Of a stretch of 62,589 nucleotides of DNA, positions 16,078 to 25,498 are shown one piece after another. Made by a program: the position numbers and the translations under genes. The DNA is from Neoroseomonas terrae (GTDB taxonomy: Bacteria > Pseudomonadota > Alphaproteobacteria > Acetobacterales > Acetobacteraceae): the NCBI RefSeq assembly GCF_018129025.1, contig NZ_JAAEDI010000034.1, positions 1 through 62,589 on the forward strand, given 5' to 3'. The notes below the pieces were generated by a model, which searched no databases, had not been told where the DNA came from, and saw only the letters and a list, made by a program, of their open reading frames with translations. Every line of letters begins with the position of its first letter. The first letter of the stretch is position 1.

Positions 16078-16788
16078 ATGCTGGGGCCCATGGGGCCGGA
16101 GACACCACTTCATTGGCTGTTGCCGGGCGACGTCCCAACGGCGCGCGCGGCGCAGGCCGAAATGGCCGCGCACGTCGTCACGACGGATGCGCTGCCCCCG
16201 CGGCCGCTGCGTCTCGGCGGCGCCGATGTGTCGAACACCCGCTTCGACCCGACGAAGCGCGTCCATGCGGCGGTGGTGACGATCGACGCGGCGACGGATG
16301 AAGTGCTGGCCGCCGCCACGGAAACGCGCATCGCCGACTTTCCCTATGTCCCCGGCTATCTCGGCTTCCGCGAGGTGCCAGCGCTCGTCGCCGCCTGGTC
16401 GCGCCTCACGCTGAAGCCGGACGTCGTGCTGATGGATGGGCAGGGCATGGCGCATCCGCGCGGCTTCGGCGTCGCATGTCATTTAGGCGTGGTGCTGGGC
16501 GTGCCGACCATCGGCGTCGCCAAGTCGCTGCTGGTCGGCACTGGAGAGCCGGGGCCGGAACCCGGCGACACCGCACCGCTGCTGTGGAAGGGGCAGTGCA
16601 TTGGCACGGCGCTTCGCACGCGGCGCGGCGCCAGGCCGCTCTACGTCTCGGTGGGCCATCGCGTCTCCCTGCCCACCGCCGTGGCCCTGGTGCTGGCCGC
16701 GACACGCGGCCGACGTCTCGCGGCGCCGATCCGCGCGGCGCATGACGCGGCAAACGATGCCCGGCGCGCCGCCGCGTCAGCGCCGTGA
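16078..16788 (+). CDS. nfi: endonuclease V (deoxyinosine 3'-endonuclease)
   Basis: The 236-residue protein carries the endonuclease V motifs in order: GGADVSNTRF with the catalytic aspartate (near residue 46), the wedge FPYVPGYLGFREVPAL, the metal site MDGQGMAHPRGFGVACHLGV and TIGVAKSLLVG. It nicks DNA one base 3' to deoxyinosine and so starts repair of deaminated adenine. The gene begins 4 bases after the outer-membrane protein gene; ATG 16078 and ATG 16090 are both possible. Length agrees with the family (about 220-240). It could be read through from the Zur operon. Confidence 0.92.
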   Translation: MLGPMGPETPLHWLLPGDVPTARAAQAEMAAHVVTTDALPPRPLRLGGADVSNTRFDPTKRVHAAVVTIDAATDEVLAAATETRIADFPYVPGYLGFREVPALVAAWSRLTLKPDVVLMDGQGMAHPRGFGVACHLGVVLGVPTIGVAKSLLVGTGEPGPEPGDTAPLLWKGQCIGTALRTRRGARPLYVSVGHRVSLPTAVALVLAATRGRRLAAPIRAAHDAANDARRAAASAP

Positions 16789-16876
16789 CGTTTCGCGACA
16801 GCCACTTCCGGCAGGTGGTGATCTGCTCTACCTGACCCTCGGACTTCAACAACGATCACCCGGGGAAACGCAGTCC

Positions 16877-17875
16877 ATGACCAAGTACGAGGCGCCACGC
16901 CGCGCGCTGACCCGCCGTGCCGCGATCACTCTCGGCGCCGGCCTGCCGATGCTGTCCCGCGGGGCTGCCGCGCAGGCCCTGCCGAACCGCCCGATGCGCA
17001 TCATCGTACCGTACACGCCGGGCGGCACGACGGACATCGCGACGCGCCTCGTCGCCGAGCCGCTGTCCCGCGCGATCGGCCAGCCCGTCGTCGTCGAGAA
17101 CCGTCCCGGCGCCAATTCCATCGTCGGCGCGGCCGCGGCTGCCACCGCCGCGCCGGATGGCACGACGCTCGTGATGGTGCTGCCCGCCCATGCCGCGAAC
17201 GCCACGCTGCAGGCGGGTAAGATGCCGTTCAATGCCCTCGACTCCTTCTCCCCCGTCAGCCTCGTCGTGCAGTCGCCGCTGATCATGGCCGGCTCCAAGC
17301 ACATCAACGCCGAGGATCTGCAGGGCTACATCGCCTACATCCGCGCGAACCCCGGCAAGGTGAACTATGGGTCGAGCGGCATCGGCGCGACGGCGCATCT
17401 CGCCATGGAGCAGCTCCGCCTGAAGCTCGGACTGACGATGGAGCACGTGCCCTATCGCGGCACGCAGCCGGCACTCCAGGACCTGATGGTCGGCAATATC
17501 GGCTGGATGTTCGACACGTACTCCTCCTTCCAGGCGCAGTTCGAGGGCGGCACGATCCGCCCGCTCGCCATCGCGAGCCCGACCCGGGCCGCCTTCATTC
17601 CCAACCTGCCGACGGTGATGGAAGCCGGCGTGCCCGACTTCGCGGCGAGCACCTGGTGCATGCTGCTGGCCCCGGCCGGGACGCCGGATGCGATCACGGC
17701 GCGGTTGGCGCAGGAGGTCCGCACCATCGTGCAGGAACCGGCGATGGCGCGGCGGCTGCAGGATATCGGTTTCGTCGTCGAAGGCCGCCCACCGGCGGAG
17801 ACAGGGGCGTTCCTGCGTGCGGAGATCGACCGCTGGGGTGAGGTGATCCGGACGGCGAATATTCGGGTGGAGTGA
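16877..17875 (+). CDS. tripartite tricarboxylate transporter substrate-binding protein (Bug/TctC family)
   Basis: The 332-residue periplasmic protein has a Tat-like leader (RRALTRRAAITLGAGLPML) and the family motifs RPMRIIVPYTPGGTTDI, VVVENRPGANSIVGA, NPGKVNYGSSGIGATAHLAM and VPYRGTQPALQDLMVG. It shares the family but not close identity with the TctC protein at 3431. TctA/TctB are absent here, as usual for the expanded Bug group. Ligands are typically carboxylic or aromatic acids; the ligand here is unknown. A repeat-rich gap follows the stop. Confidence 0.9.
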   Translation: MTKYEAPRRALTRRAAITLGAGLPMLSRGAAAQALPNRPMRIIVPYTPGGTTDIATRLVAEPLSRAIGQPVVVENRPGANSIVGAAAAATAAPDGTTLVMVLPAHAANATLQAGKMPFNALDSFSPVSLVVQSPLIMAGSKHINAEDLQGYIAYIRANPGKVNYGSSGIGATAHLAMEQLRLKLGLTMEHVPYRGTQPALQDLMVGNIGWMFDTYSSFQAQFEGGTIRPLAIASPTRAAFIPNLPTVMEAGVPDFAASTWCMLLAPAGTPDAITARLAQEVRTIVQEPAMARRLQDIGFVVEGRPPAETGAFLRAEIDRWGEVIRTANIRVE

Positions 17876-17959
17876 CGGCGCATGGCGAGGAGGCTGCCGC
17901 TCTCCGAGGCTCACCTCGCTACGGGCCGAAGGGCCTCCCTGATTGCTCCGATACTTCCG

Positions 17960-18195
17960 CTGTCAGCGTTGGAGGGGCTTTGCCCCTCCAGGCCACCCCA
18001 GCAAAGGCCGAAAGGCCTTTGCAAACCTCTACTTGGCGCTGTGCGTCATGGGGAGGAGCCGGGCCGAAACTCGCTCTTGCGCGCGAGACGCCTGGAAGGA
18101 GCAACAAGCCTGCCATGCTCGGCAACAACAGATTGCGGTCCAGGATGCCCAGCATCCTGGCGGGGTGGTTCGGAGGGGCAGAGCCCCTCCGATCT
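17960..18195. repeat. REP-like palindromic element with inverted halves
   Basis: The left half has hairpins at 17970-17990 (TGGAGGGGC/GCCCCTCCA) and 18001-18022 (GCAAAGGCC/GGCCTTTGC). The right half has hairpins at 18140-18160 (CCAGGATG/CATCCTGG) and 18171-18191 (CGGAGGGGC/GCCCCTCCG). The linker resembles the element at 37040-37315 read on the opposite strand, including ATTGCGGTCCAGG and GGCGGGGTGGT. It fills most of the 408-bp gap 17876-18283, in which no gene is apparent. Confidence 0.75.
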
Positions 18196-18283
18196 CCGCT
18201 GCCAGGAGTAGCCAACTCATCAGGAGGGCCTCTGGTGGGGTGAGGTCCGGGGAAGGGCAACGCACCGCCTCGGCCGCTCTGCG

Positions 18284-19216
18284 TCACCGCGCCCGAGGAT
18301 GCGCCTTCTTCCATGTGGCGAGCAGCCCGGCGGCGTCCACAGCCGTATATCGCTGCGTCGTCGACAGGCTGGCATGCCCCAGCAGTTCCTGGATCGACCG
18401 CAGATCCGCCCCCGCGCCCAGCAGGTGTGTCGCGAAGGAATGCCGAAGCGCGTGTGGCGTCGCATGTTCGGGCAGGCCGGCGAACCGACGGAACTCGCGC
18501 AGCGATTTCTGCGCGACGGCCGGGTCGAGCCGCGCGCCGCGCGCGCCGAGGAACAGCGGCTCGTCTGCATCGCCCGCCCCGCGCTCGCGCAGGTAGGTTG
18601 CGACCGCCGCACGGACGGCCGGCAGCACCGGCACCAGCCGTTCCTTCGAACCCTTGCCGACGACGCGCAGCGCCGCCTCGTTGCCCGGCAGCGGCGCGTC
18701 GCGGAGGTTCAGCGCGAGCGCCTCGGCGATGCGCAGCCCGGCGCCGTACAGCAGCGCGAACAGTGCCGTGTCGCGCGCCGCCTGCATCGCGGGCTTCTCG
18801 TGCCGACCAAGGCTGTGCACCTCCCCGACCTCCCGTGCCACGGCGCGGGCCTGGTCCGGCGTCAGCGCGCGCGGGATGGGCTGCTTTGGCCGTGGTCCGC
18901 GGATGACGCCGAGCGGCAGCGCCGCCATGCCGTGATGCCGTGTCAGGTGGCGCATGAAGCCGCGAACGGCTGAGAGGCGCCGTGCGCGTGTGGCGGCGGA
19001 ATCGCCTGCCGCGGCGCGTTCCGCGAGGAAGCTGCGCAAGTCCGCTGGCCGGAGCGCGCCGAGCGCGGGAAGGTCGGGTTCGCCGCCGAGATGCTGCGTC
19101 AGGAAGCCGAGGAAGCCGGCGACATCCGCGCCGTAGGCATCGAGCGTATGACCGCTGGCCCGCCGTTCCCGCGCCAGCCAGTCGAGCCAGGCGAGGCGCG
19201 CCTGTTCTCCTGTCAC
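18284..19216 (-). CDS. xerC: tyrosine recombinase XerC
   Basis: The 310-residue protein has an N-terminal SAM-like core-binding domain (about 1-95) and a C-terminal catalytic domain. Its active-site residues are Arg in GAGLRIAEALAL, Lys in VVGKGSKERLVP, HxxR in TPHALRHSFATHLL, His in LGHASLSTTQRYT and the Tyr nucleophile in the same segment. With XerD it resolves chromosome dimers at dif. The GTG start overlaps the stop of the DUF484 gene, the conserved neighbour of xerC in proteobacteria. This context argues for the housekeeping XerC and against a phage integrase. Confidence 0.93.
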   Translation of the reverse strand: MTGEQARLAWLDWLARERRASGHTLDAYGADVAGFLGFLTQHLGGEPDLPALGALRPADLRSFLAERAAAGDSAATRARRLSAVRGFMRHLTRHHGMAALPLGVIRGPRPKQPIPRALTPDQARAVAREVGEVHSLGRHEKPAMQAARDTALFALLYGAGLRIAEALALNLRDAPLPGNEAALRVVGKGSKERLVPVLPAVRAAVATYLRERGAGDADEPLFLGARGARLDPAVAQKSLREFRRFAGLPEHATPHALRHSFATHLLGAGADLRSIQELLGHASLSTTQRYTAVDAAGLLATWKKAHPRAR

Positions 19217-19893
19217 CGCGACAGGGCGGCGGCGACGGCGCGGCCGAGAAAGGCGAGCAGCGCGACGGTCTGGCGCGCCGGCAATGCGCCCGGGTCGCGC
19301 GCGCCGACCGCGATCAGCGCCGGCGGGCCGATCGCCAGCGGTACGCGCGCCAGCGCGTCGCGGACGACCAGCGGCGCCGCCTCGGCATGCAGCAATTCGA
19401 TGTCGGTCGGCGCGTTCCGCACCACCGCGTCGCGGCCATGGCCGACCAGCCGTACGACGGCGCCGCGCGGCAGGCGCAGCATGCCCGCCGGCGTCACGGC
19501 CGGGCCAGTGCCCGGCTCGATCCCTACGGTGCAGGTCTCGACGCCGAGCAGTGCGGGGACCTCCTGCGTCACGGCCTCCATCACGTCATGCGCGCGCATC
19601 AGCGCGAGCACGGCGAGGCGGACGCGAAGGGCGAGACCGGCACCCGCCCGTCCGGCCTCGATCGCTTCACGGACCTCGGCTTCCATGGCGCGCGCGCGGT
19701 TGCGTTCGGCGGCAAGCATGGCCGCCATATGGTCGGCGAAGGATTCGCCGTGCAGGCGCCGGGGCGGCACCAGCACGCGATAGATATCCGGTCTTTCTGA
19801 TAGGAAGCCGGGATGGGCACGCAGGAAGGCCTCGACCTCCTCCGCCTGGATATCCGTGGGAGGAACAGCCGAGGCAGGGAGGTGACCGCTCAT
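19213..19893 (-). CDS. DUF484 family protein
   Basis: The 226-residue protein starts with the DUF484 pattern [20 protein letters not shown] and a helical coiled-coil-like segment ([19 protein letters not shown]). A GAF-like domain follows, with [14 protein letters not shown] and [20 protein letters not shown]. The function is unknown, but the gene is widely linked to xerC, as here. Its ATG overlaps the fsa stop and its stop overlaps the xerC start, so fsa, this gene and xerC form one translationally coupled operon. Confidence 0.88.
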   Translation of the reverse strand: MSGHLPASAVPPTDIQAEEVEAFLRAHPGFLSERPDIYRVLVPPRRLHGESFADHMAAMLAAERNRARAMEAEVREAIEAGRAGAGLALRVRLAVLALMRAHDVMEAVTQEVPALLGVETCTVGIEPGTGPAVTPAGMLRLPRGAVVRLVGHGRDAVVRNAPTDIELLHAEAAPLVVRDALARVPLAIGPPALIAVGARDPGALPARQTVALLAFLGRAVAAALSR

Positions 19894-20546
19894 AGGATTG
19901 ATTGTCCTGTTTTCTGCCAGTCGGCCAGGAAGGCCTCGAGGCCACGATCGGTCAGCGGGTGCTTCAGCAGCATCCGGATGACCGACGGCGGAAGGGTTGC
20001 AACATCGGCACCGAGCTTGGCGGATTCGATCAGGTGGATCGGGTGGCGGACCGAGGCCACGAGCACTTCGGTCTTCAGGCCGGGATAGTTGCGGTAGATC
20101 TGGACGATGTCCGCGATCAGCCGCATGCCGTCGGTCGAGATGTCATCGAGCCGGCCGACGAAGGGGGAGATGAAGGTGGCGCCCGCCTTGGCCGCCAGCA
20201 GCGCCTGGGCAGGGGAGAAGCAGAGCGTGACGTTGACCATCGCACCTTCGGAGGACAGCGTGCGGCATGCAACGAGACCCGCTTCCGTCAGCGGCACCTT
20301 CACGCACACATTCGGCGCGATGGCACGCAGCACCCGGCCTTCGGCGAGCATGCCGGCGGCGTCGGTCGCGGTAACCTCGGCGCTGACGGGGCCGGGCGTG
20401 ATGGCACAGATCTCCGCGATGACTGTCTTCATGTCGCGACCGGACTTCGCGATCAGCGACGGATTGGTGGTGACACCGTCGACGAGGCCGGCCTCGGCCA
20501 GAGATCGTATGTCGGCGACCTCGGCGGTATCGACGAAGAACTTCAT
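19890..20546 (-). CDS. fsa: fructose-6-phosphate aldolase / transaldolase-like protein
   Basis: The 218-residue TIM-barrel protein begins [20 protein letters not shown] and has [15 protein letters not shown] and [12 protein letters not shown], where the lysine forms the Schiff base. [13 protein letters not shown] follows. Its length fits the short transaldolase/FSA group rather than long transaldolases. It would carry out transaldolase chemistry in sugar phosphate metabolism. The ATG at 20546 is chosen by family alignment and a GGAAGGTG-like site; upstream in-frame codons run into the divergent priA promoter region. It heads the fsa-DUF484-xerC operon. Confidence 0.9.
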   Translation of the reverse strand: MKFFVDTAEVADIRSLAEAGLVDGVTTNPSLIAKSGRDMKTVIAEICAITPGPVSAEVTATDAAGMLAEGRVLRAIAPNVCVKVPLTEAGLVACRTLSSEGAMVNVTLCFSPAQALLAAKAGATFISPFVGRLDDISTDGMRLIADIVQIYRNYPGLKTEVLVASVRHPIHLIESAKLGADVATLPPSVIRMLLKHPLTDRGLEAFLADWQKTGQSIL

Positions 20547-20619
20547 ACTGGAACACCTTCCTGGAGCAATTTGCGGCGGGGGCGAAACGAAGACTGTGCC
20601 CAAGGTCACAGTGTAACTC

Positions 20620-22845
20620 ATGAAGTCTGCAAAGTTGGAGCGGACTGATGGTACTGGCTGCCATGTTCCGCTGTCGGCACGGCTGCGTGTTCTGCTGCCA
20701 CTGCCACTTGCCGATTCATATGATTACAAAAATGTCATAAATAAGCCGGCCCTCCCGCCTGGTTCCTTCGTGCTGGTGCCGCTCGGCCGTCGCCAGGTGA
20801 TCGGCGTGGTGTGGGATGATGCCCCTGATCCCGACCTGCCGGACGCGCGACTGCGCAGTATCGAAAGCGTGATCGACGTTCCGCCGATGACGGCCACGCT
20901 GCGCCGCTTCGTCGATTGGGTCGCCGCCTACACCCTGAGCACACGCGGCGCCGTGCTGCGCATGGCGATGAGCACCCCATCGGCATTGGAACCGCGCGCG
21001 CCGCAGGTCGGCTGGCGCCGTGCGCCGCATCCGCCGGAAGGGGCGCGCATCACCCCGCCGCGGCGGCGCGTGCTGGACGTGCTCGCCGAGGGGGAGGGGC
21101 GCGCGGGCGGCGAGATCGCCGGGGCCGCTGCCGTCGCACCGGCCATCCTCCGTGGCATGGCCGATGCCGGGCTGATCGAGCCCGCCCTGTTGCCGCGCCA
21201 TCCGGCCTTTGCGCTGCCGGACCCGGCGCGCTCCGGACCGGCGCTCGGCCCCGAACAGGACGTTGCCGCAGCGGCACTGCGCGCGGCCGTGCAGCGGCGC
21301 GAATTCTCGACCACGCTGCTGACTGGCGTGACCGGCTCGGGCAAGACGGAGGTGTATTTCGAAGCCGTCGCGGCCTGCCTCGCCCAGGGGCGCCAGGCCC
21401 TCGTGCTGCTGCCGGAGATCGCGCTCTCGACGCAGTGGCTCGACCGGTTTCGTGGCCGTTTCGGTACGGCACCGGCGCTATGGCATTCCGAGCTCACCTC
21501 TCGCACGCGGCGGGAGACCTGGCGCGTCGTGGCGGAAGGCGAGGCGCCCGTGCTGGTCGGCGCGCGATCCGCGTTGTTCCTGCCCTATCCCGATCTCGGC
21601 CTGATCGTGGTCGACGAGGAACACGAGACGGCGTTCAAGCAGGAGGAGGGCGTCGTGTACCACGCGCGCGACATGGCGGTGGTGCGCGCACGTCTCAGCA
21701 ACGCCGCCTGCGTGCTGGCGAGCGCGACGCCGTCGCTCGAAAGCACCAACAATGCGGCGACGGGCCGTTATGCCGGCGTGCACCTGCCGGCCCGCCATGG
21801 CGGGGCGGCGCTGCCCGACGTGGCGCTGATTGACCTGCGCCGAACGCCCCCTGAGCGCGGTCGCTTCCTCAGTCCGCCGCTCGTGGCTGCCGTCACCGAG
21901 ACGCTCGCGCGGGGCGAGCAGGCCATGCTGTTCCTGAATCGCCGCGGCTATGCGCCCATGACGCTGTGCCGGACCTGCGGCCATCGCCTGCGTTGCCCGA
22001 ACTGCACCGCCTGGCTGGTCGAGCACCGGGCCCAGCGCCGTCTGCAATGCCACCATTGCGGGCATGTCGAAGCACCGCCGGAAGCCTGCCCGGAATGCGG
22101 CACCGCCCATTCCACCGTGCCGATCGGCCCTGGCGTCGAGCGGGTGCTGGAGGAAGCGACCGCCCTGTGGCCGGAAGCGCGGCGGCTGGTGATGGCGTCC
22201 GACACCATCCCCGGCCCTGCGGCCGCCGGCGCGGCAGCGCAGGCGATCCAGCGGCGGGAGGTGGACCTGATCATCGGCACCCAGATCGTCGCCAAGGGCT
22301 GGCATTTCCCGCATCTGACGTTGGTCGGCGTGGTCGATGCCGACCTCGGCCTGGCGGGCGGCGACCTGCGCGCCGCCGAGCGCACCTTCCAACTGCTGCA
22401 TCAGGTCGCTGGACGGGCGGGGCGGGAGGAGCATCGCGGCCACGTCCTGCTGCAATCCTTCGCGCCTGAGCATGCGGTCATGCAGGCGCTGGTCTCCGGC
22501 GACGTGGATGCCTTCATGGAGGCCGAGGCGGACGACCGCCGGCCGGGCCACTGGCCGCCCTTCGGTCGCCTCGCCGCACTGATCGTGAGCGCGGAGGACG
22601 AGCGGGCGGCGGAGCGGACGGCGCGCGACCTCGGACTCGCGGCACCGGGAGGGGAGGGGGTGGAGGTGCTCGGCCCCGCACCAGCGCCGCTCGCCATCCT
22701 GCGGGGGAGGCACCGGCGGCGACTGCTGCTGAAGACGCGCCGGGACATCGCGGTGCAGCCGCTGCTCGAGGCGTGGCTGGCGAAGGTGGTGGTGCCGGGG
22801 AACGTCCGGGTGCAGGTGGATGTGGACCCCGTGGGGTTCCTGTAG
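20620..22845 (+). CDS. priA: primosomal protein N' (replication restart helicase PriA)
   Basis: The 741-residue protein has a 3' DNA-binding domain at the N-terminus ([30 protein letters not shown]) and a helicase core with Walker [12 protein letters not shown] and Walker B VDEEHE. A split zinc site follows in [13 protein letters not shown] and [18 protein letters not shown], then [20 protein letters not shown]. It reloads the replisome at stalled forks. The start at 20620 gives a normal family length. It is divergent from fsa across 73 bases. Family assignment is secure. Confidence 0.95.
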   Translation: MKSAKLERTDGTGCHVPLSARLRVLLPLPLADSYDYKNVINKPALPPGSFVLVPLGRRQVIGVVWDDAPDPDLPDARLRSIESVIDVPPMTATLRRFVDWVAAYTLSTRGAVLRMAMSTPSALEPRAPQVGWRRAPHPPEGARITPPRRRVLDVLAEGEGRAGGEIAGAAAVAPAILRGMADAGLIEPALLPRHPAFALPDPARSGPALGPEQDVAAAALRAAVQRREFSTTLLTGVTGSGKTEVYFEAVAACLAQGRQALVLLPEIALSTQWLDRFRGRFGTAPALWHSELTSRTRRETWRVVAEGEAPVLVGARSALFLPYPDLGLIVVDEEHETAFKQEEGVVYHARDMAVVRARLSNAACVLASATPSLESTNNAATGRYAGVHLPARHGGAALPDVALIDLRRTPPERGRFLSPPLVAAVTETLARGEQAMLFLNRRGYAPMTLCRTCGHRLRCPNCTAWLVEHRAQRRLQCHHCGHVEAPPEACPECGTAHSTVPIGPGVERVLEEATALWPEARRLVMASDTIPGPAAAGAAAQAIQRREVDLIIGTQIVAKGWHFPHLTLVGVVDADLGLAGGDLRAAERTFQLLHQVAGRAGREEHRGHVLLQSFAPEHAVMQALVSGDVDAFMEAEADDRRPGHWPPFGRLAALIVSAEDERAAERTARDLGLAAPGGEGVEVLGPAPAPLAILRGRHRRRLLLKTRRDIAVQPLLEAWLAKVVVPGNVRVQVDVDPVGFL

Positions 22846-22867
22846 GGCGACGACGTTCCGCCCTGTG

Positions 22868-22905
22868 CCCCGGCGGACCTCCGATCCGTCAGGCCGCCGC
22901 CGGGG
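22868..22905. terminator. hairpin at the convergent end of priA
   Basis: CCCCGGCGG (22868-22876) pairs with CCGCCGGGG (22897-22905) across a 20-nt loop, 22 bases after the priA stop and overlapping the end of the convergent gene. There is no T-run, so efficiency is uncertain. Confidence 0.4.
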
Positions 22906-23635
22906 CGAGAGGCATGTCGGGCGTCGCCGCCGGCCGGAACCTGTGAAAGATATCGAGCTCGTCCGAAAGGGCGCGCCGCCAGCTCTTGTGCGTTTCAAGG
23001 GGGTTGGCGTGATGCTCCATGAGCAGCTTGGGATAGAACCGGTCGACGAGGGCGCCATCCGGCCCGATCATCTCGCCATCTATCCGGAACACCCTGATCA
23101 GATCGCGCAGCGCGATGTCCCGTTCGAGCATGTCGGCGAACATCCTGGTGCGAGCCAAGCGGGCGGAATGGGACACGTCGATCCGGTCACCCAGCTTCCG
23201 GATCGCTTCCCGGCCGACTTTCGCCTGTCTCGAGGTCACTTCGACGAAGACTTCGTCCCGGATCGGCGATGCCTGCGGTGCCAATACGCAGATCTTGCAG
23301 GAACGCCCGCGTTCCTGCCCTTTCAGGAGGAGATCTTCGAGAAACGCCTTGTATGCTGAAATGCAGCGTTGCAGATGAACGACATCCTCAACGACTCCCT
23401 TCAGGCAGCAGTGCCTATAATAGATAAAATCGAGATCAACATTTCCGAACAATAATACAAATGTATTATTTCCTGGAAGCTCAGCCAAATGCTTTATGGT
23501 GCGCCCATGCTGAATGGCAGAATTTTTGTTTGAGAGGCCAAGAATACTCGCTGCCAAAAATGAAAACCGGCCGGCTTTGCGAGCATTATTAAGCGAAAAC
23601 TGCCTTATGCTTGACGATCCACAGAATAAAAGCAT
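22889..23635 (-). CDS. unknown protein, possible SGNH/GDSL-like fold, in low-GC patch
   Basis: This 248-residue protein is not firmly recognised. It begins MLLFCGSSSIRQFSL, has GLSNKNSAIQHGRTIKHLAE and a hydrophobic strand FVLLFGNVDLDFIYYR. It ends with VFRIDGEMIGPDGALVDRFY and a histidine pair (LMEHHANPLETHKSW). The order of an N-terminal Ser/Gly turn, a FG.VD strand and a late histidine recalls SGNH-like proteins found with surface polysaccharide genes, but the resemblance is loose. Its 5' part is clearly less GC-rich than the rest of the window, with AT-ending codons, which suggests recent acquisition. No mobile gene or glycan gene is adjacent. Confidence 0.5.
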   Translation of the reverse strand: MLLFCGSSSIRQFSLNNARKAGRFSFLAASILGLSNKNSAIQHGRTIKHLAELPGNNTFVLLFGNVDLDFIYYRHCCLKGVVEDVVHLQRCISAYKAFLEDLLLKGQERGRSCKICVLAPQASPIRDEVFVEVTSRQAKVGREAIRKLGDRIDVSHSARLARTRMFADMLERDIALRDLIRVFRIDGEMIGPDGALVDRFYPKLLMEHHANPLETHKSWRRALSDELDIFHRFRPAATPDMPLAPAAA

Positions 23636-23849
23636 CGCGAAGGTTTCCGCTGGAGAGCCGGCTCACCATGAACAAGAGGTTATGGCGGCCTGACAGTAAT
23701 TTCATTCCGGCGGTGAGGCTGTCAAGTTGTGGAGGCTGTGTAATTCCGGGCGCGACGCCACGACGGTCAGAACGGAGGGCTGGCGGCCCCCATGCCGCCA
23801 GCGATCCAGGCGAGTTCATGCGATTCCCTCGCCCGGCGCCGTCAGGCTC

Positions 23850-25421
23850 TCACTCTGCCCGCCGCACCCCCATCGCGACGGTCCGCTCATCCATGCGGGG
23901 GTCGTGCGTCAGGCCCCGTCGCACCGCCCAGGTGTTCACGTACTGCACCAGCTGGATCAGGGGCTCCTCCTCGGCGTAGAGCGCTACGGCCTCATGCCAG
24001 ATCGCCTCGCGCCGCTCGTCGTCGAGTGTCGAGGAGCCGCGTGCCGCCAGCGCGTCGAACGCCGGGCCGGAGAAGCGCGCGTTGTTGTTCGCGCCCGTCA
24101 GCAACTGCCGGTTGTTGGTCGCGAGGGTGTTGATCAGGAAGTTCGACCCTTCGCCGGTCGAACTGCCCCAGGCCGCCATCTGCATGGCGTACTCGATGCG
24201 CGCGCGCCGCGGCACGAAGGCGGTCCAGGGCAGCGCCTCGACCTGCACGCGGACGCCGATGCGCGTCCACATCTGGGCGACCGCCTGGGCCAGCCGCGCA
24301 TCGTTCGGCCACCGATCGTTCGGCGTATGCATGGTCAGGCGAAAGCCGTCCGGATAGCCGGCCTCGGCGAGCAGCCGCTTCGCGGCATCCGGGTCAAAGG
24401 TGCGCGGCCGGACACTGGCATTGTAGCCGAACGCGCCTTCGGGCAGCCATTGCGCGGTGGCGGTCGCCGCACCTTCCATCACGCGCTCGACCAGCGCCTC
24501 GCGATTGATCGCCATGGACAGCGCGCGGCGGACACGCGCGTCCTTGAATGGATTCACGGGCAGCGGGTTGCCTGCATTGTCGGTGATCAGCGGCGTGTTG
24601 CCGTCGCGCGAGTAGTCCGGCGCCATGTAGACGGTGCGCAGCGACGGAATCTCGGTAATGGTCACGCGGTTGTCGCGCCGCAGCCGCGCGAGGTCGGAGG
24701 TCGGCACCTGCTCGATCAGGTCGAGATCGCCGGCGATCAGCGCCGCCGTGCGCGCCGCGTCGTTGTTGACGATGCGGTAGCTCACCCTCTCCCACGGTTC
24801 CGCACCGCCGAAGTAGTTCGGATTGCGCGCCATCTCGACCCGGTCGCCCGAGCGGTAGGAGATGAGGCGATACGCACCTGTGCCGATGGCGGCGCGGCCG
24901 GTGTTGAAGTCTTCGGTGCCCGCCCCTTCGGCTGCATGCCGCGCGATGATGGACACGGAGGCGAGGTCGAGCGGCATCAGCGGATGCGGCGATGCCGTAT
25001 GCAGCCGCAGCGTGTGCGGGTCCACAACCTCCACGCGCGTGATGGCGCGCAGGAAGCCCTGGAAGCCGCCCGGGCTGTTGGGCACGTTCGGCACGCGGGA
25101 GAAGGTGAAGACCACGTCGTCCGCGGTGAAGGGCCGGCCGTCATGCCAGGTCACGCCCTCGCGCAGCTTGAACTCCCACACATTGTCCGAGACGACGCGC
25201 CAGGATGCCGCGAGAGAAGGATGCGGCCGCGCACGCCCATCGCGTTCGACCAGCCGGTCGAAGATGTGCATCGTCAGCGCGTTGTTCGGGCCGACATTGT
25301 GGAAATGCGGGTCGATCGTGGTGACCGGCGCGGCGGAGCCGATCGTGAGCGTCTGCGCCATGACGGTCGAGGCGCAGAGGCTGAATGCCCCTGCCATGAC
25401 GGCGGCAGCAATCCTGGACAT
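23850..25421 (-). CDS. ABC transporter substrate-binding protein, family 5 (peptide type), paralogue 2
   Basis: The 523-residue periplasmic protein has a signal peptide (AAAVMAGAFSLCASTVMAQ) and the family 5 solute-binding fold. Motifs are PHPSLAASWRVVSDNVWEF, KLREGVTWHDGRPFTADDVV, IGTGAYRLISYRSGDRVE and RRALSMAINREALVERVM. Such proteins bind di- or oligopeptides, nickel chelates or glutathione-like ligands for Dpp/Opp-type importers. ATG 25421 has a GGGAGAAG site; the frame is open further upstream without family similarity. It is a near-duplicate of the next gene upstream (25499-27073); no permease or ATPase gene lies in the window, so the transporter partner is elsewhere. Confidence 0.92.
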   Translation of the reverse strand: MSRIAAAVMAGAFSLCASTVMAQTLTIGSAAPVTTIDPHFHNVGPNNALTMHIFDRLVERDGRARPHPSLAASWRVVSDNVWEFKLREGVTWHDGRPFTADDVVFTFSRVPNVPNSPGGFQGFLRAITRVEVVDPHTLRLHTASPHPLMPLDLASVSIIARHAAEGAGTEDFNTGRAAIGTGAYRLISYRSGDRVEMARNPNYFGGAEPWERVSYRIVNNDAARTAALIAGDLDLIEQVPTSDLARLRRDNRVTITEIPSLRTVYMAPDYSRDGNTPLITDNAGNPLPVNPFKDARVRRALSMAINREALVERVMEGAATATAQWLPEGAFGYNASVRPRTFDPDAAKRLLAEAGYPDGFRLTMHTPNDRWPNDARLAQAVAQMWTRIGVRVQVEALPWTAFVPRRARIEYAMQMAAWGSSTGEGSNFLINTLATNNRQLLTGANNNARFSGPAFDALAARGSSTLDDERREAIWHEAVALYAEEEPLIQLVQYVNTWAVRRGLTHDPRMDERTVAMGVRRAE

Positions 25422-25498
25422 GGTCTTCTCCCATTCGTTGGATGGGAGGCTAGTGCAGAAGGTGCCCGGGGGGAACCATCCCCCGGGCCCTGTTACGT

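Noticed and set aside
18284..19216. Tyrosine recombinase as a phage or island integrase
   Set aside because: It is coupled to DUF484, the conserved neighbour of housekeeping xerC, and has XerC-like length and motifs.
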